Positions 28,203 to 37,075 of a stretch of 64,000 bases of DNA are shown here, piece after piece. This DNA is from Pseudomonas putida S13.1.2 (GTDB lineage: Bacteria; Pseudomonadota; Gammaproteobacteria; Pseudomonadales; Pseudomonadaceae), in the NCBI RefSeq assembly GCF_000498395.2, contig NZ_CP010979.1, positions 5,920,001 to 5,984,000 on the forward strand, given 5' to 3'. The notes under the pieces were generated by a model. The model was not told where the DNA came from. It did not search any database and worked only from the letters and a program-made list of their open reading frames with translations. The position numbers were made by a program, and so were the translations under genes. How positions within the stretch are numbered: the stretch's first letter is position 1; the number at the start of each line of letters is the position of its first letter.

Positions 28203-29099
28203 GTGAAAACCCGATCCGAAGAACTCCAGGTATTCGTCGCCGTCATCGATTGCGGCTCGATTTCTGCCGCCGCCGAGCAGATGGGCCAGACCCCGTCCGC
28301 CGTCAGCCGCACCTTGTCGCGCCTGGAAGGCAAGCTGGGTACCACCCTGGTCAACCGCACCACCCGGCGCATGGACCTCACCGAAGAGGGTCGCTACTTC
28401 CTTGAGCGCTCACGGTTGATCCTGGAGCAGATGGACGAGATGGAAGAGCGCCTGTCGATGAACCACCAGACGCCCACCGGGCGCTTGCGCATCAACGCCG
28501 CTGCGCCGTTCATGCTGCATGCCATCCTGCCGTGGATCGGCGAGTTCCGTCGCGAGTACCCGGGCATCGAGCTGGAACTGAACACCGATGACCTGATCAT
28601 CGACCTGCTGGAGCAAAGCACCGATGTGGCGATCCGCATCGGCGAACTGGCCGACTCCAGCCTGCACGCGCGCAACCTGGGGTGCAGCCCGGTGCAGGTG
28701 CTGGCCAGCCCGGCGTACCTTGAGCAGCACGGCACGCCGCAGCGGGTCGAAGACCTTGCCAACCACTGCCTGCTCGGTTTCAGCCAGCCCGAATCGCTCA
28801 ACCATTGGCCGCTGCGCCACGCCCAGGGTGACCGCTTCAGCATCCGCCCGGCACTGATCGCCTCCAGCGGCGAGACCCTGCGCCAGCTGGCACTGGCCGG
28901 CGAGGGCATCGTCAGCCTGTCGCACTTCATGACCCACGAGGACATCCGCGCCGGGCGCCTGCAAGTGCTCCTGGCCGAGGCCAACAATGGCTACCGCCAG
29001 CCGATCCACGCGGTGTACTACCGCAATACCCAGCTGGCGCTGCGTATTCAGTGCTTCCTCGACTTTATCCAGCGCAAGCTGGCGATGTACGCCTGCTGA
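28203..29099 (+). CDS. LysR-family regulator
   Basis: The 298-residue LysR protein has the winged helix KTRSEELQVFVAVIDCGSIS, then AAAEQMGQTPSAVSRTLSRLE, and an effector domain. It belongs to the broad LTTR group with an NRTTRRMDLTEEG turn. The start is uncertain: GTG at 28203 gives the usual LysR N terminus, while an upstream TTG at 28176 would add nine residues. It lies between mdaB and ggt, all on the plus strand; the regulatory target is not evident. Confidence 0.83.
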   Translation: MKTRSEELQVFVAVIDCGSISAAAEQMGQTPSAVSRTLSRLEGKLGTTLVNRTTRRMDLTEEGRYFLERSRLILEQMDEMEERLSMNHQTPTGRLRINAAAPFMLHAILPWIGEFRREYPGIELELNTDDLIIDLLEQSTDVAIRIGELADSSLHARNLGCSPVQVLASPAYLEQHGTPQRVEDLANHCLLGFSQPESLNHWPLRHAQGDRFSIRPALIASSGETLRQLALAGEGIVSLSHFMTHEDIRAGRLQVLLAEANNGYRQPIHAVYYRNTQLALRIQCFLDFIQRKLAMYAC

Positions 29100-29190
29100 G
29101 TTGCCTGAACGCGACAGATCCTGTCCACAGGCGGCGAAATTTCCTACGGTTGATTGCACAGTCGAAACGCTTCGGCCTTACTGACTGCTC

Positions 29191-29202
29191 AACAAAAACA
29201 AC
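29191..29202 (+). promoter_or_regulatory. A-rich Hfq/Crc-like site before ggt
   Basis: AACAAAAACAAC is four consecutive A-R-N triplets and matches the Pseudomonas catabolite activity motif AANAANAA. It lies just 5' of the Shine-Dalgarno AAGGA (29206-29210), where Hfq/Crc binding would block ribosome entry. Function is inferred from motif and position. Confidence 0.5.
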
Positions 29203-29216
29203 ACCAAGGAAGTGTC

Positions 29217-30884
29217 ATGCGTATTGTCCCGTTCCAGTACCTGGCTCTCGCAGCCGCGATCCTGAGCTGTTCCTCGGTTTATGCCGCCACACTGGAGGGC
29301 GGCGCGGTGGCTGCACCCGATCAATATGGTGCACAGGTAGCCGCCGATATTCTGAAAAAGGGTGGCAACGCGGTAGACGCCGCAGTGGCCACGGCCTTCA
29401 CTCTGGCGGTGACTTACCCGGAGGCCGGTAACATCGGCGGTGGTGGGTTCATGACATTATTCGTCGACGGCAAGCCCTACTTCCTCGACTACCGCGAAGT
29501 CGCGCCTAAGGCTGCTACACGCAACATGTACCTGGACGACAAGGGCGAGGTCATCGAAAACCTCAGCCTGGTCGGGGTTCGCGCCGCGGGTGTGCCTGGC
29601 ACGGTGATGGGCCTTTGGGAGGCGCACCAGAAGTTCGGCAAGCTGCCCTGGAGCGAGCTGCTGACCCCGGCCATCGGCTATGCAAAAAACGGCTTCAAGG
29701 TGGCCGAGAAACAGTACCAATACCGCAACGATGCCCAGGGCCTGTTCAAGACGGCGACCAACTTCAATGACTACTTCGGCAACATGAAGGTCGGCGAGCT
29801 GTTCAAGCAGCCAGAAATGGCCCAGACCCTGGAACGCATCGCCGACAAGGGCGTGAGCGAGTTCTACCAGGGCAAGACCGCCGACCTGCTGGTGGCGCAG
29901 ATGCAGGCTGACAAGGGCCTGATCACCAAGGATGACTTGAAGGATTACAAAGCCGTATGGCGTGAGCCGATGGCGGTGAGCTGGCGTGGCAACGTGGTCT
30001 ACACCGCACCACCGCCAAGCTCTGGCGGCGTCGCCTTGGCCCAGCTGTTGGGCATCAAGGAAGACCGCGCGGCGGACTTCAAGGGGGTGGCGCACAACTC
30101 GGCGCAGTACATCCACCTGTTGGCCGAAATCGAGAAGCGCGTATTCGCCGACCGTGCCGACTACCTGGGCGACCCGGCCTTTACCAAGGTGCCGGTGGAC
30201 CAACTGGTGGCCAAGGACTACCTGGCCAAGCGCGCCGCGCAGGTCAACCCGAAGGCCATTTCTGACACCGACAAGGTCAAGCCCGGCCTTGAGCCGCACC
30301 AGACCACGCATTTCTCGATCGTCGACAAGCAGGGCAACGCGGTCAGCAACACCTACACCCTCAACCTCGACTACGGCAGCGGCGTGGTGGTGAAGGGCGC
30401 AGGCTTCCTGCTCAATGACGAGATGGATGACTTCAGCGCCAAGCCAGGCGCTGCCAATGCCTTTGGCGTAGTCGGTGGCGATGCCAACGCAATCGAGCCG
30501 GGCAAGCGCATGCTGTCCTCGATGAGCCCCAGCCTGATGACTCGCGATGGCAAGGTCGAGCTGGTCATCGGTACCCCGGGGGGCTCGCGGATCTTCACCT
30601 CGATCTTCCAGGTGATGAACAACCTGTACGACTACGGTATGCCGCTGGACAAGGCGGTGGCGGCGCAGCGCGTGCACCATCAGTTGCTGCCCAAGGACAC
30701 CATCTACTTTGACAGCTATGCACCTCTGACCGGGCCGGTGGCGGATGAGCTGAAGCAGATGGGCTATGTGCTGGAGGACCAGGGCTGGGAGATGGGCGAT
30801 ATCCAGGCAATCCGGGTGGATGGGGCGAAGCTTGAGACCGCTTCCGATCCGCGTGGGCGTGGGGTGGGGATGATCGTCAAGTAA
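29217..30884 (+). CDS. ggt: gamma-glutamyltransferase (glutathione hydrolase), periplasmic
   Basis: GGT hydrolyses or transfers the gamma-glutamyl group of glutathione and other gamma-glutamyl compounds. The 555-residue precursor has a Sec signal peptide (MRIVPFQYLALAAAILSCSS, cleaved near VYA-AT). The autoprocessing Thr lies at HQTTHFSIVDKQGN (Thr363), which becomes the N terminus of the small subunit. GNIGGGGFM near residue 78 and GTPGGSRIFTSI near residue 455 are family blocks. The ATG at 29217 has AAGGA six bases upstream; an open frame from 29154 lacks a signal peptide and was rejected. Confidence 0.95.
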   Translation: MRIVPFQYLALAAAILSCSSVYAATLEGGAVAAPDQYGAQVAADILKKGGNAVDAAVATAFTLAVTYPEAGNIGGGGFMTLFVDGKPYFLDYREVAPKAATRNMYLDDKGEVIENLSLVGVRAAGVPGTVMGLWEAHQKFGKLPWSELLTPAIGYAKNGFKVAEKQYQYRNDAQGLFKTATNFNDYFGNMKVGELFKQPEMAQTLERIADKGVSEFYQGKTADLLVAQMQADKGLITKDDLKDYKAVWREPMAVSWRGNVVYTAPPPSSGGVALAQLLGIKEDRAADFKGVAHNSAQYIHLLAEIEKRVFADRADYLGDPAFTKVPVDQLVAKDYLAKRAAQVNPKAISDTDKVKPGLEPHQTTHFSIVDKQGNAVSNTYTLNLDYGSGVVVKGAGFLLNDEMDDFSAKPGAANAFGVVGGDANAIEPGKRMLSSMSPSLMTRDGKVELVIGTPGGSRIFTSIFQVMNNLYDYGMPLDKAVAAQRVHHQLLPKDTIYFDSYAPLTGPVADELKQMGYVLEDQGWEMGDIQAIRVDGAKLETASDPRGRGVGMIVK

Positions 30885-30898
30885 GCGGACACCTGTAC

Positions 30899-30994
30899 CG
30901 GCCCTATCGCCGGCAAGCCAGCTCCCACAGGGAGGCGATGCCCACGAGGCCTATGCAGTCCCTGTGGGAGCCTGGCTTGCCGGCGATAGGGCCG
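30899..30994. repeat. REP pair between ggt and mcpS
   Basis: CGGCCCTATCGCCGGCAAGC and CTTGCCGGCGATAGGGCCG form an inverted pair of the TATCGCCGG subclass. It lies between the convergent ggt and mcpS genes. Confidence 0.92.
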
Positions 30995-31005
30995 CAAAGC
31001 GGCCC
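30989..31005. terminator. GC hairpin downstream of mcpS
   Basis: GGGCCGC-AAA-GCGGCCC is a perfect 7-bp stem lying 3' of mcpS (which ends at 31019 on the minus strand) and overlapping the edge of the REP pair. There is no strong U run, so it may act as an mRNA 3'-end stabiliser rather than a classical terminator. Confidence 0.45.
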
Positions 31006-31018
31006 CGGGTTACCCAGG

Positions 31019-32938
31019 TCAAACGCGGAACTGGCTGACCAGTGTCTGCAACTGCCCACCCAACCGCGCAAGCTCCACGCTCGACGCTGCCGTCTCGTCA
31101 CTGGCCGCCGCCGTCTGCTCGGACACATCACGCACATTCAGGATGCTGCGGCTGATCTCTTCAGCCACCGCACTCTGTTGCTCCGCCGCCGCAGCAATCT
31201 GCTGGTTCATCGACTGGATGCTCGACACCGTGCTGGTGATGTTTTCCAGCGAGGCCCCGGCCTTACGTGCCAGTTCGACGCTGCTGTCGGTCAAGGTACG
31301 GCTGCCCTGCATGGCGTTCGCCACTTGCTGGGTCCCATCCTGCAGGCTGGCAATCAGCGCTTCGATTTCTTCGGTGGACTTCTGCGTGCGCTGGGCCAGG
31401 CCACGCACTTCGTCGGCGACCACGGCAAAACCACGACCGGCCTCGCCGGCACGCGCCGCCTCGATCGCCGCATTGAGCGCCAGCAGGTTGGTCTGTTCGG
31501 CCACCGACTTGATCACGTCCATCACGCTGCCGATCTTCTGGCTTTCCTGCTGCAGCAGGTTCATGGCCTCGGTGGAGCGGTGCATGTCCTCGGCCAGGCG
31601 TTCGATCTGGCCAATCGCCTCGCCTACCACGCGGTCGCCGGCGCGGGCCTCGTCGTCGGCACCGGTGGCGGCATGCGAGGCCTGCTCGGCATTGCGCGCC
31701 ACTTCCTGAACGGTGGCGGCCATTTCGTGCATGGCGGTGGCCACCTGGTCGGTCTCGACCTTCTGGCTGTTGGCGCCGGCACTGGTCTGTTCGGTGACTG
31801 CCGACAGCTCTTCGGCGGCGCTGGCAATCTGGGTGACGCCGTCGCGGATGCCGGTGATCAGCTCGCGCAGGGTGGTGCCCATGCGCGCGATGCCTTGCTG
31901 CAGCACGCCCAGTTCGTCGCGGCGGGTGATGCGCGCATGCTGGGTGAGGTCGCCGCTGGCGATCTTTTCTACCGCTACCAGGGTTTCACGCAGTGGGCCG
32001 GTGATCTGGCGGGTGATCAGTACCGCTGCCAGGATGCCGACCAGCAGCGCCAGCAGGGTAGCGATGGCCTGCAGGGTGCGGGCCTGGGTGCTCTCGATGT
32101 CGCGGCGTTCCAGCTGGATCTGGTACAGCGCATCGCTGCGCTTGACGATATCGGCGCCCTGCACCGTCATTTCGGCGCGCGAGGTGGTGATGTTGGCCAC
32201 CGCGTCGCGGAACTGGCGCACGGCGTCACGGTAGGCCAGTACCGAGCTTTCGAACTGTTGCAGGCGGGCGTCCTCGGCGGGCAGCTGGCGCTTGAGGTTG
32301 CCGATATCGGCTAGCGCTGCATCCAGCTGGCGCAGGGCGGCCTGCTCGTTGGCAGCACTGTTGTCGGCAATGTAGCCGCGCACGTCGATGCGCACCTGTA
32401 GCAGTTGCTGGCGGGCCTTGCTGATCAGCTGGTACTGGGCCAGGCGCACGCTGTCAGCCTCTGGGCGCGCCATCACTTGCTGGCTGAGGGCGTCCATGGC
32501 CTGGTCGGCGCGGGTGGCCGAACCGTCCATGGCAACGCGCGCAGCGCGGGTAGCGTCGTAGCCTTGGCGCATCTTGTTCAGCGAGACCTTGTAGGCGCTG
32601 ATGGTTGCGCCCAGCTCATTGAGCAGCTTGACGTTGTCCGGGCTTGTGAACGTGCTGGCCAGGTAGGCCTGCTGCTTGCTGAAGGCATCCAGCTTGGTCT
32701 GGGTGTTGGCGGCGGCGGTATCGTCGCCGTTGGCGATCATGTACTGCAGGCGCGCAATGCGCAGGTCGGTCAGGTCTTTGTTGAGCTGGCCGATGTCACC
32801 CATCCAGTTGCTGCGGTCGATCAGGCTGCCCAGGCTGGTCCAGCCGGTCAGGGCCAGCAGGCCGGTGAGGATCAGCACCAGGCCGAAGCCCAGGCCAAGT
32901 TTGAGGTTGACGCTGATGTTGGCGAACCAGCTGTTCAT
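31019..32938 (-). CDS. mcpS: chemoreceptor McpS (HBM-domain methyl-accepting protein)
   Basis: This 639-residue transducer has TM1 near residues 12-32, a roughly 250-residue periplasmic helical-bimodular ligand domain, and TM2 near 283-303 ([16 protein letters not shown]). A HAMP domain and a signalling domain with the hairpin tip [19 protein letters not shown] follow. It closely resembles P. putida KT2440 McpS as I remember it, a receptor for malate, succinate and other TCA-cycle acids. The ATG at 32938 has GGAGAG upstream; an open frame to 33034 was rejected because it precedes TM1 with a non-family extension. Confidence 0.9.
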   Translation of the reverse strand: MNSWFANISVNLKLGLGFGLVLILTGLLALTGWTSLGSLIDRSNWMGDIGQLNKDLTDLRIARLQYMIANGDDTAAANTQTKLDAFSKQQAYLASTFTSPDNVKLLNELGATISAYKVSLNKMRQGYDATRAARVAMDGSATRADQAMDALSQQVMARPEADSVRLAQYQLISKARQQLLQVRIDVRGYIADNSAANEQAALRQLDAALADIGNLKRQLPAEDARLQQFESSVLAYRDAVRQFRDAVANITTSRAEMTVQGADIVKRSDALYQIQLERRDIESTQARTLQAIATLLALLVGILAAVLITRQITGPLRETLVAVEKIASGDLTQHARITRRDELGVLQQGIARMGTTLRELITGIRDGVTQIASAAEELSAVTEQTSAGANSQKVETDQVATAMHEMAATVQEVARNAEQASHAATGADDEARAGDRVVGEAIGQIERLAEDMHRSTEAMNLLQQESQKIGSVMDVIKSVAEQTNLLALNAAIEAARAGEAGRGFAVVADEVRGLAQRTQKSTEEIEALIASLQDGTQQVANAMQGSRTLTDSSVELARKAGASLENITSTVSSIQSMNQQIAAAAEQQSAVAEEISRSILNVRDVSEQTAAASDETAASSVELARLGGQLQTLVSQFRV

Positions 32939-33085
32939 GCACGCTCTCCAGAAGTAGTTTTCGCTCTCTTGATCTTCGATCGCAAGGCGTTGTTGTTCTG
33001 GCTGCCCGCTGATTCGTGCAGGGGTTATCGGCAATGATCAGGGAAGCTGAAACGCTTTTTCAGCAGATTTGTAACTGGATAACCA

Positions 33086-33104
33086 GGGGCTGCAAAGCAG
33101 CCCC
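33086..33104. terminator. GC hairpin after the metallopeptidase gene
   Basis: GGGGCTGC-AAA-GCAGCCCC is a perfect 8-bp stem 8 bases after the metallopeptidase stop on the minus strand. It lacks a U run. Confidence 0.5.
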
Positions 33105-33111
33105 GGCAGTT

Positions 33112-34005
33112 TCAGAGGCTGCGCGCGCTGAAGGTATCGCAGCTGTTCACCTCACCTTGGGCAAACCCGGCCTTGAACCAACGCACCCGCTGCGCCGAGG
33201 TGCCATGGGTGAAGGAGTCCGGTACCACGCGGCCGCGGCCTTGCTGTTGCAGGCGGTCATCGCCAATGGCGTTGGCCGCGTTCAGCGCTTCCTCGACGTC
33301 ACCCGGCTCCAGCCAGTTCAGGCGTTTTTGCGCCTGGTAGGCCCACACCCCGGCCAGGCAGTCGGCTTGCAGCTCCTGGCGCACCAGCAGGCCGTTATCG
33401 CCCTCCATGCGCTGGCCGTTGCGGCGTGCGGCATCGACCTTGGCCGAAACGCCCAGCAGGGTCTGCACATGGTGGCCGATTTCGTGGGCAATCACGTAGG
33501 CCTGGGCGAAGTCGCCGGCCGCAGCGAAGCGGTTTTCCATTTCACGGAAGAACGACATGTCCAGGTACACCCGCTGGTCCGCCGGGCAGTAGAACGGCCC
33601 CACCGCTGCCGAGGCAAAGCCGCAGGCCGAATTGACCTGGCCGCTGAACAGCACCAGCTTGGGGTCACGGTATTGCTTGCCGGCTTCGGCAAACAGCGCT
33701 TTCCAGGTGTCCTCGGTGTCGCCCAGCACCGAGGCAACGAACTCGGCCTGCTGGTCGTTGGCCGGTGGCGCCTTGGCGCCCGTGCCACTGGGTGCCGTCT
33801 GCTGTTGCTGCTGTTCCATCTGGCCGGTGAGCTGGCCCAGAATCTGCAATGGGTCCTGCCCGGTGAGCCAGCCGATGCCGACGATCAGCAGAATCGCCCC
33901 AAGCCCCAGGCCTTTGCCGCCGCCGAAACGCATGCCGCCGCCACCGCCACCTTCACCCCGGGCATCGACCACGTTGTCGCTGCGTCGGCCTTTTCGCCAT
34001 TCCAT
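33112..34005 (-). CDS. YpfJ-type neutral zinc metallopeptidase
   Basis: This 297-residue membrane-anchored protein of the YpfJ / neutral zinc metallopeptidase family has a glycine-rich N terminus (EGGGGGGMRFGGGKG). One transmembrane helix lies near residues 35-52 (LGLGAILLIVGIGWL). The zinc motif HEIGHH lies near residue 182, with downstream family segments SFTHGTSAQRVRWFKAGF. The substrate is unknown. The ATG at 34005 has GGGAG upstream and gives the typical MEWRKGRRSDNV start. Confidence 0.88.
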   Translation of the reverse strand: MEWRKGRRSDNVVDARGEGGGGGGMRFGGGKGLGLGAILLIVGIGWLTGQDPLQILGQLTGQMEQQQQQTAPSGTGAKAPPANDQQAEFVASVLGDTEDTWKALFAEAGKQYRDPKLVLFSGQVNSACGFASAAVGPFYCPADQRVYLDMSFFREMENRFAAAGDFAQAYVIAHEIGHHVQTLLGVSAKVDAARRNGQRMEGDNGLLVRQELQADCLAGVWAYQAQKRLNWLEPGDVEEALNAANAIGDDRLQQQGRGRVVPDSFTHGTSAQRVRWFKAGFAQGEVNSCDTFSARSL

Positions 34006-34083
34006 GAGTGCTCTCCCGAGCGTGAAACAAGAAGACAAAGATTAGTTCAGGAACTGCACCACTGTCAGGCCAAGGTGTTAATC

Positions 34084-34101
34084 CATAACCATTTGGTTAT
34101 G
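34084..34101. promoter_or_regulatory. PcaQ-like LysR box upstream of pcaH
   Basis: The dyad CATAACCA-TT-TGGTTATG contains ATAACC-N4-GGTTAT, almost identical to the PcaQ box ATAACC-N4-GGTTAA described in Sinorhizobium. It lies 105 bases before the pcaH ATG. A LysR-type PcaQ could therefore control pcaHG here, although no PcaQ-like gene is visible in this window. Confidence 0.6.
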
Positions 34102-34205
34102 TATGGAGTGGTCGATTTCAATATTAATCGCGCGCGACCTGCCGGAAACTGTAAGTCCGCCTGCCACGCCCAGGCGTTCACATAATTCCAAGAGAGGAAA
34201 CCGGC

Positions 34206-34925
34206 ATGCCCGCACAGGACAACAGCCGCTTCGTGATCCGTGATCGCAACTGGCACCCCAAAGCCCTTACGCCTGACTACAAAACGTCCATTGCCCGCTC
34301 GCCGCGCCAGGCACTGGTCAGTATTCCGCAGTCGATCAGCGAAACCACTGGTCCGAACTTTTCCCACCTGGGCTTCGGCGCCCACGACCATGACCTGTTG
34401 CTGAACTTCAACAACGGCGGCCTGCCAATCGGCGAGCGCATCATCGTGGCCGGCCGCGTGGTCGACCAGTACGGCAAGCCTGTGCCGAACACCCTGGTGG
34501 AGATGTGGCAAGCCAACGCCGGTGGCCGCTATCGGCACAAGAACGACCGTTACCTGGCACCGCTAGACCCGAACTTCGGTGGTGTCGGCCGTTGCCTGAC
34601 CGACAGCGACGGCTATTACAGCTTCCGCACCATCAAGCCGGGCCCGTACCCATGGCGCAACGGCCCTAACGACTGGCGCCCGGCGCACATCCACTTCGGC
34701 ATCAGCGGCCCGTCGATTGCCACCAAGCTGATCACCCAGCTGTATTTCGAGGGTGACCCGCTGATCCCGATGTGCCCGATCGTCAAGTCGATCGCCAACC
34801 CTGAAGCTGTACAGCAGTTGATCGCCAAGCTCGACATGAGCAACGCTAACCCGATGGACTGCCTGGCCTACCGCTTCGACATCGTGCTGCGCGGCCAGCG
34901 CAAGACCCACTTCGAAAACTGCTGA
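34206..34925 (+). CDS. pcaH: protocatechuate 3,4-dioxygenase subunit beta
   Basis: PcaH is the iron-binding subunit of the intradiol dioxygenase that opens protocatechuate to 3-carboxy-cis,cis-muconate, the entry step of the beta-ketoadipate pathway. The 239-residue protein has the ring-cleavage block [20 protein letters not shown] and the iron ligands in the HIHF motif (His161, His163), with the tyrosine-rich segment near [16 protein letters not shown] precedes the ATG. pcaG follows after ten bases. Confidence 0.96.
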   Translation: MPAQDNSRFVIRDRNWHPKALTPDYKTSIARSPRQALVSIPQSISETTGPNFSHLGFGAHDHDLLLNFNNGGLPIGERIIVAGRVVDQYGKPVPNTLVEMWQANAGGRYRHKNDRYLAPLDPNFGGVGRCLTDSDGYYSFRTIKPGPYPWRNGPNDWRPAHIHFGISGPSIATKLITQLYFEGDPLIPMCPIVKSIANPEAVQQLIAKLDMSNANPMDCLAYRFDIVLRGQRKTHFENC

Positions 34926-34935
34926 GGAACCCGCC

Positions 34936-35541
34936 ATGCCAATCGAACTGCTGCCGGAAACCCCTTCGCAGACCGCCGGCCCCTACGTGCACATCGGCCT
35001 GGCCCTGGAAGCGGCCGGCAACCCGACCCGCGATCAGGAAATCTGGAACCGCCTGGCCAAGCCAGACGCGCCAGGCGAGCACATTCTGCTGCTTGGCCAG
35101 GTGTATGACGGTAACGGCCACCTGGTGCGCGACTCGTTCCTTGAAGTGTGGCAGGCCGACGCCAATGGCGAGTACCAGGATGCCTACAACCTGGAAAACG
35201 CCTTCAACAGCTTTGGCCGCACCGCTACCACCTTCGATGCCGGTGAGTGGACCCTGCACACGGTCAAGCCGGGTGTGGTGAACAATGCGGCTGGCGTGCC
35301 GATGGCGCCGCACATCAACATCAGCCTGTTTGCCCGTGGTATCAACATCCACCTGCACACGCGCCTGTACTTCGATGACGAAGCCCAGGCCAATGCCAAG
35401 TGCCCGGTGCTCAACCTGATCGAGCAGCCACAGCGGCGTGAAACCTTGATTGCCAAGCGTTGCGAAGTGGACGGGAAGACGGCGTATCGCTTTGATATCC
35501 GTATTCAGGGGGAAGGGGAGACGGTGTTCTTCGACTTCTGA
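34936..35541 (+). CDS. pcaG: protocatechuate 3,4-dioxygenase subunit alpha
   Basis: PcaG is the alpha subunit that pairs with PcaH in the (alpha-beta)12 dioxygenase. The 201-residue protein begins MPIELLPETPSQTAGPYVHI and shares the intradiol fold but has no complete iron ligand set, as expected for alpha. GAGGA lies before the ATG. The two genes form a two-cistron unit; a GC hairpin follows the stop at 35551. Confidence 0.95.
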   Translation: MPIELLPETPSQTAGPYVHIGLALEAAGNPTRDQEIWNRLAKPDAPGEHILLLGQVYDGNGHLVRDSFLEVWQADANGEYQDAYNLENAFNSFGRTATTFDAGEWTLHTVKPGVVNNAAGVPMAPHINISLFARGINIHLHTRLYFDDEAQANAKCPVLNLIEQPQRRETLIAKRCEVDGKTAYRFDIRIQGEGETVFFDF

Positions 35542-35550
35542 TGGGAGGCT

Positions 35551-35569
35551 GGGGCCGCAAGGCGGCCCC
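35551..35569. terminator. GC hairpin between pcaG and the cupin gene
   Basis: GGGGCCGC-AAG-GCGGCCCC is a perfect 8-bp stem in the 34 bases between two convergent genes. It could serve both strands. Confidence 0.55.
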
Positions 35570-35575
35570 GGGCTG

Positions 35576-36010
35576 TCAGCCGTTCACAGGCTTCAGGTCG
35601 AAAGCATCGGCCTGGTACTGGAACAGCAGGCAATCGGCCGCCGCAGTGCACCCGCTTTCATGCACCAGGTCGGCCGGCAGCTTGTAGTAGGACCCGGCTG
35701 AAAACTCGGTGCGCTTGCCATCGATTACCGCGTAGAAAGTACCCTTCAGCACCACGGTCGGCAGTGCCTGGCTGTGCTGGTGCAAACCATTGTCGGTCCC
35801 TTTGCTGAATTTCACATAGGCCGAGTAAGGCCCCTTGCCGAAAATGTCCCCCTCAACGTTGGCGTAGCTGACTGCGCCGTTGGTGTTGGGTACGTCCTGC
35901 CACTTCAATGCTGCGCTATCGGGTACTGACACGGTTTTTTCTGCTGCGTTGATGCCAACGGCCAGGGTGGCGAGCGCCACGCCCGCGATGATTGCCTGCA
36001 ATGCCTTCAT
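35576..36010 (-). CDS. secreted cupin-domain protein
   Basis: The 144-residue precursor has a Sec signal peptide (MKALQAIIAGVALATLAVGI, cleaved near NAA-EK) and a single cupin domain (GLHQHSQALPTVVLKGTFYA, then PADLVHESG). Two cysteines in SGCTAAADCLL may form a disulfide. It is probably periplasmic; the ligand is unknown. The ATG at 36010 has GAAGGA upstream. It lies downstream of the LysR gene at 36114 on the same strand, which might control it. Confidence 0.8.
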   Translation of the reverse strand: MKALQAIIAGVALATLAVGINAAEKTVSVPDSAALKWQDVPNTNGAVSYANVEGDIFGKGPYSAYVKFSKGTDNGLHQHSQALPTVVLKGTFYAVIDGKRTEFSAGSYYKLPADLVHESGCTAAADCLLFQYQADAFDLKPVNG

Positions 36011-36113
36011 GGTGGTGTTCCTTCGTTGAGTGACAGTGCAACGAAGCCTAACTAAACCGTTCCTGCACAAATACGCCTATCGACGCGCATGACTTGTTCA
36101 TGTTTTGCACAGA

Positions 36114-37019
36114 TCAGGCCTGCCATCTCGGCTGCGCGTAGTAGGTTTGCGCATAGTCCAGCAACGCCCGCACCTTGGGTGCCAGGTAGCGGCTTTGGGG
36201 GTACACCGCATACAGGTTGCGTGGTGGTAATTTCCAGTCCTTGAGCACCGGCACCAGGCGCCCGTCCAGCAAGGCGTCATGCACGATGAAACGATCAAAG
36301 CTGGCAATGCCCAGCCCGCCAATGGCAGCAGCGCGCAGGGCCATCGGCGAGTTGGCGCTGAGGCGCCGGGGCATCAGGATGTTGCGCTGTTCACCCTCTG
36401 GGTTGGTCAGAAACAGACGCTGTGGGTGAGGCAGATTGCTGTAGCCGAGCAGGGGATGGACGGCCAACGTGTCGAGGGAAGTGGGCGTGCCGTGGCGTTG
36501 CAGATAGCGCGGCGCTGCCACCAGCAGCACCTCGCTGTGCGCCAGCAGGCGAGCAACCAGGCTGGAGTCAGGCAGATGATCGGTGATCCGCAGGCAGACA
36601 TCGATTTCTTCTTCCAGCAGGTCGACGAAACGGTCGCTGCAATTGAGCTCTACCTGCAAATGCGGGTGGCGTTCGACAAAGTCCGGCAACCAGCGCGCCA
36701 ATTCAAGCTCGCCAAATGCGGTCGCCACGCCCAGGCGCAGGTTGCCCGTGGGTTGTTGCTGATGCTCGGACAGTTCCAGGGTCATCGCTTGCATCTGTTC
36801 CAGAATCTGCACGCAGTGGCGATAGAACAGTGTTCCGGCTTCGGTCAGGTGCAGGCGACGGGTAGTGCGGGTAAGCAGTTGCGTGCCCAGCTGGCGTTCC
36901 AGCTGTTTCACCTGGCGTGATAGCACGGTATGGGACTGGCCTGTCAGGCTGGCGGCGGCACTGAAGCTGCCGAGGTCGACGACCCGGCGGAAGGTCTGCA
37001 TGGCGTTCAGCTGGTCCAT
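36114..37019 (-). CDS. LysR-family regulator
   Basis: This 301-residue LysR protein begins MDQLNAMQTFRRVVDLGSFS and has the typical LARQ-like helix (TGQSHTVLSRQVKQLERQLG) and effector domain. The ATG at 37019 has AGGAGA nine bases upstream; a close in-frame ATG at 37025 is too near that site. It lies between trmA and the cupin gene on the same strand. It does not look like a PcaQ orthologue from its N terminus. Confidence 0.86.
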   Translation of the reverse strand: MDQLNAMQTFRRVVDLGSFSAAASLTGQSHTVLSRQVKQLERQLGTQLLTRTTRRLHLTEAGTLFYRHCVQILEQMQAMTLELSEHQQQPTGNLRLGVATAFGELELARWLPDFVERHPHLQVELNCSDRFVDLLEEEIDVCLRITDHLPDSSLVARLLAHSEVLLVAAPRYLQRHGTPTSLDTLAVHPLLGYSNLPHPQRLFLTNPEGEQRNILMPRRLSANSPMALRAAAIGGLGIASFDRFIVHDALLDGRLVPVLKDWKLPPRNLYAVYPQSRYLAPKVRALLDYAQTYYAQPRWQA

Positions 37020-37040
37020 CGGCATAACTCTCCTGAAGCG

Positions 37041-37068
37041 CCCGGTGGGCCGTACAGGCCCCACCGGG
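37041..37068. terminator. hairpin downstream of trmA
   Basis: CCCGGTGGGCC and GGCCCCACCGGG form a strong stem just 3' of the trmA stop (37076, minus strand). There is no clear U run. Confidence 0.55.
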
Positions 37069-37075
37069 TGGCAGT

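Noticed and set aside
36114-37019. LysR gene considered as PcaQ because of nearby pcaHG
   Set aside because: Its N-terminal helix-turn-helix does not resemble PcaQ as I know it, and it is separated from pcaHG by a convergent cupin gene.
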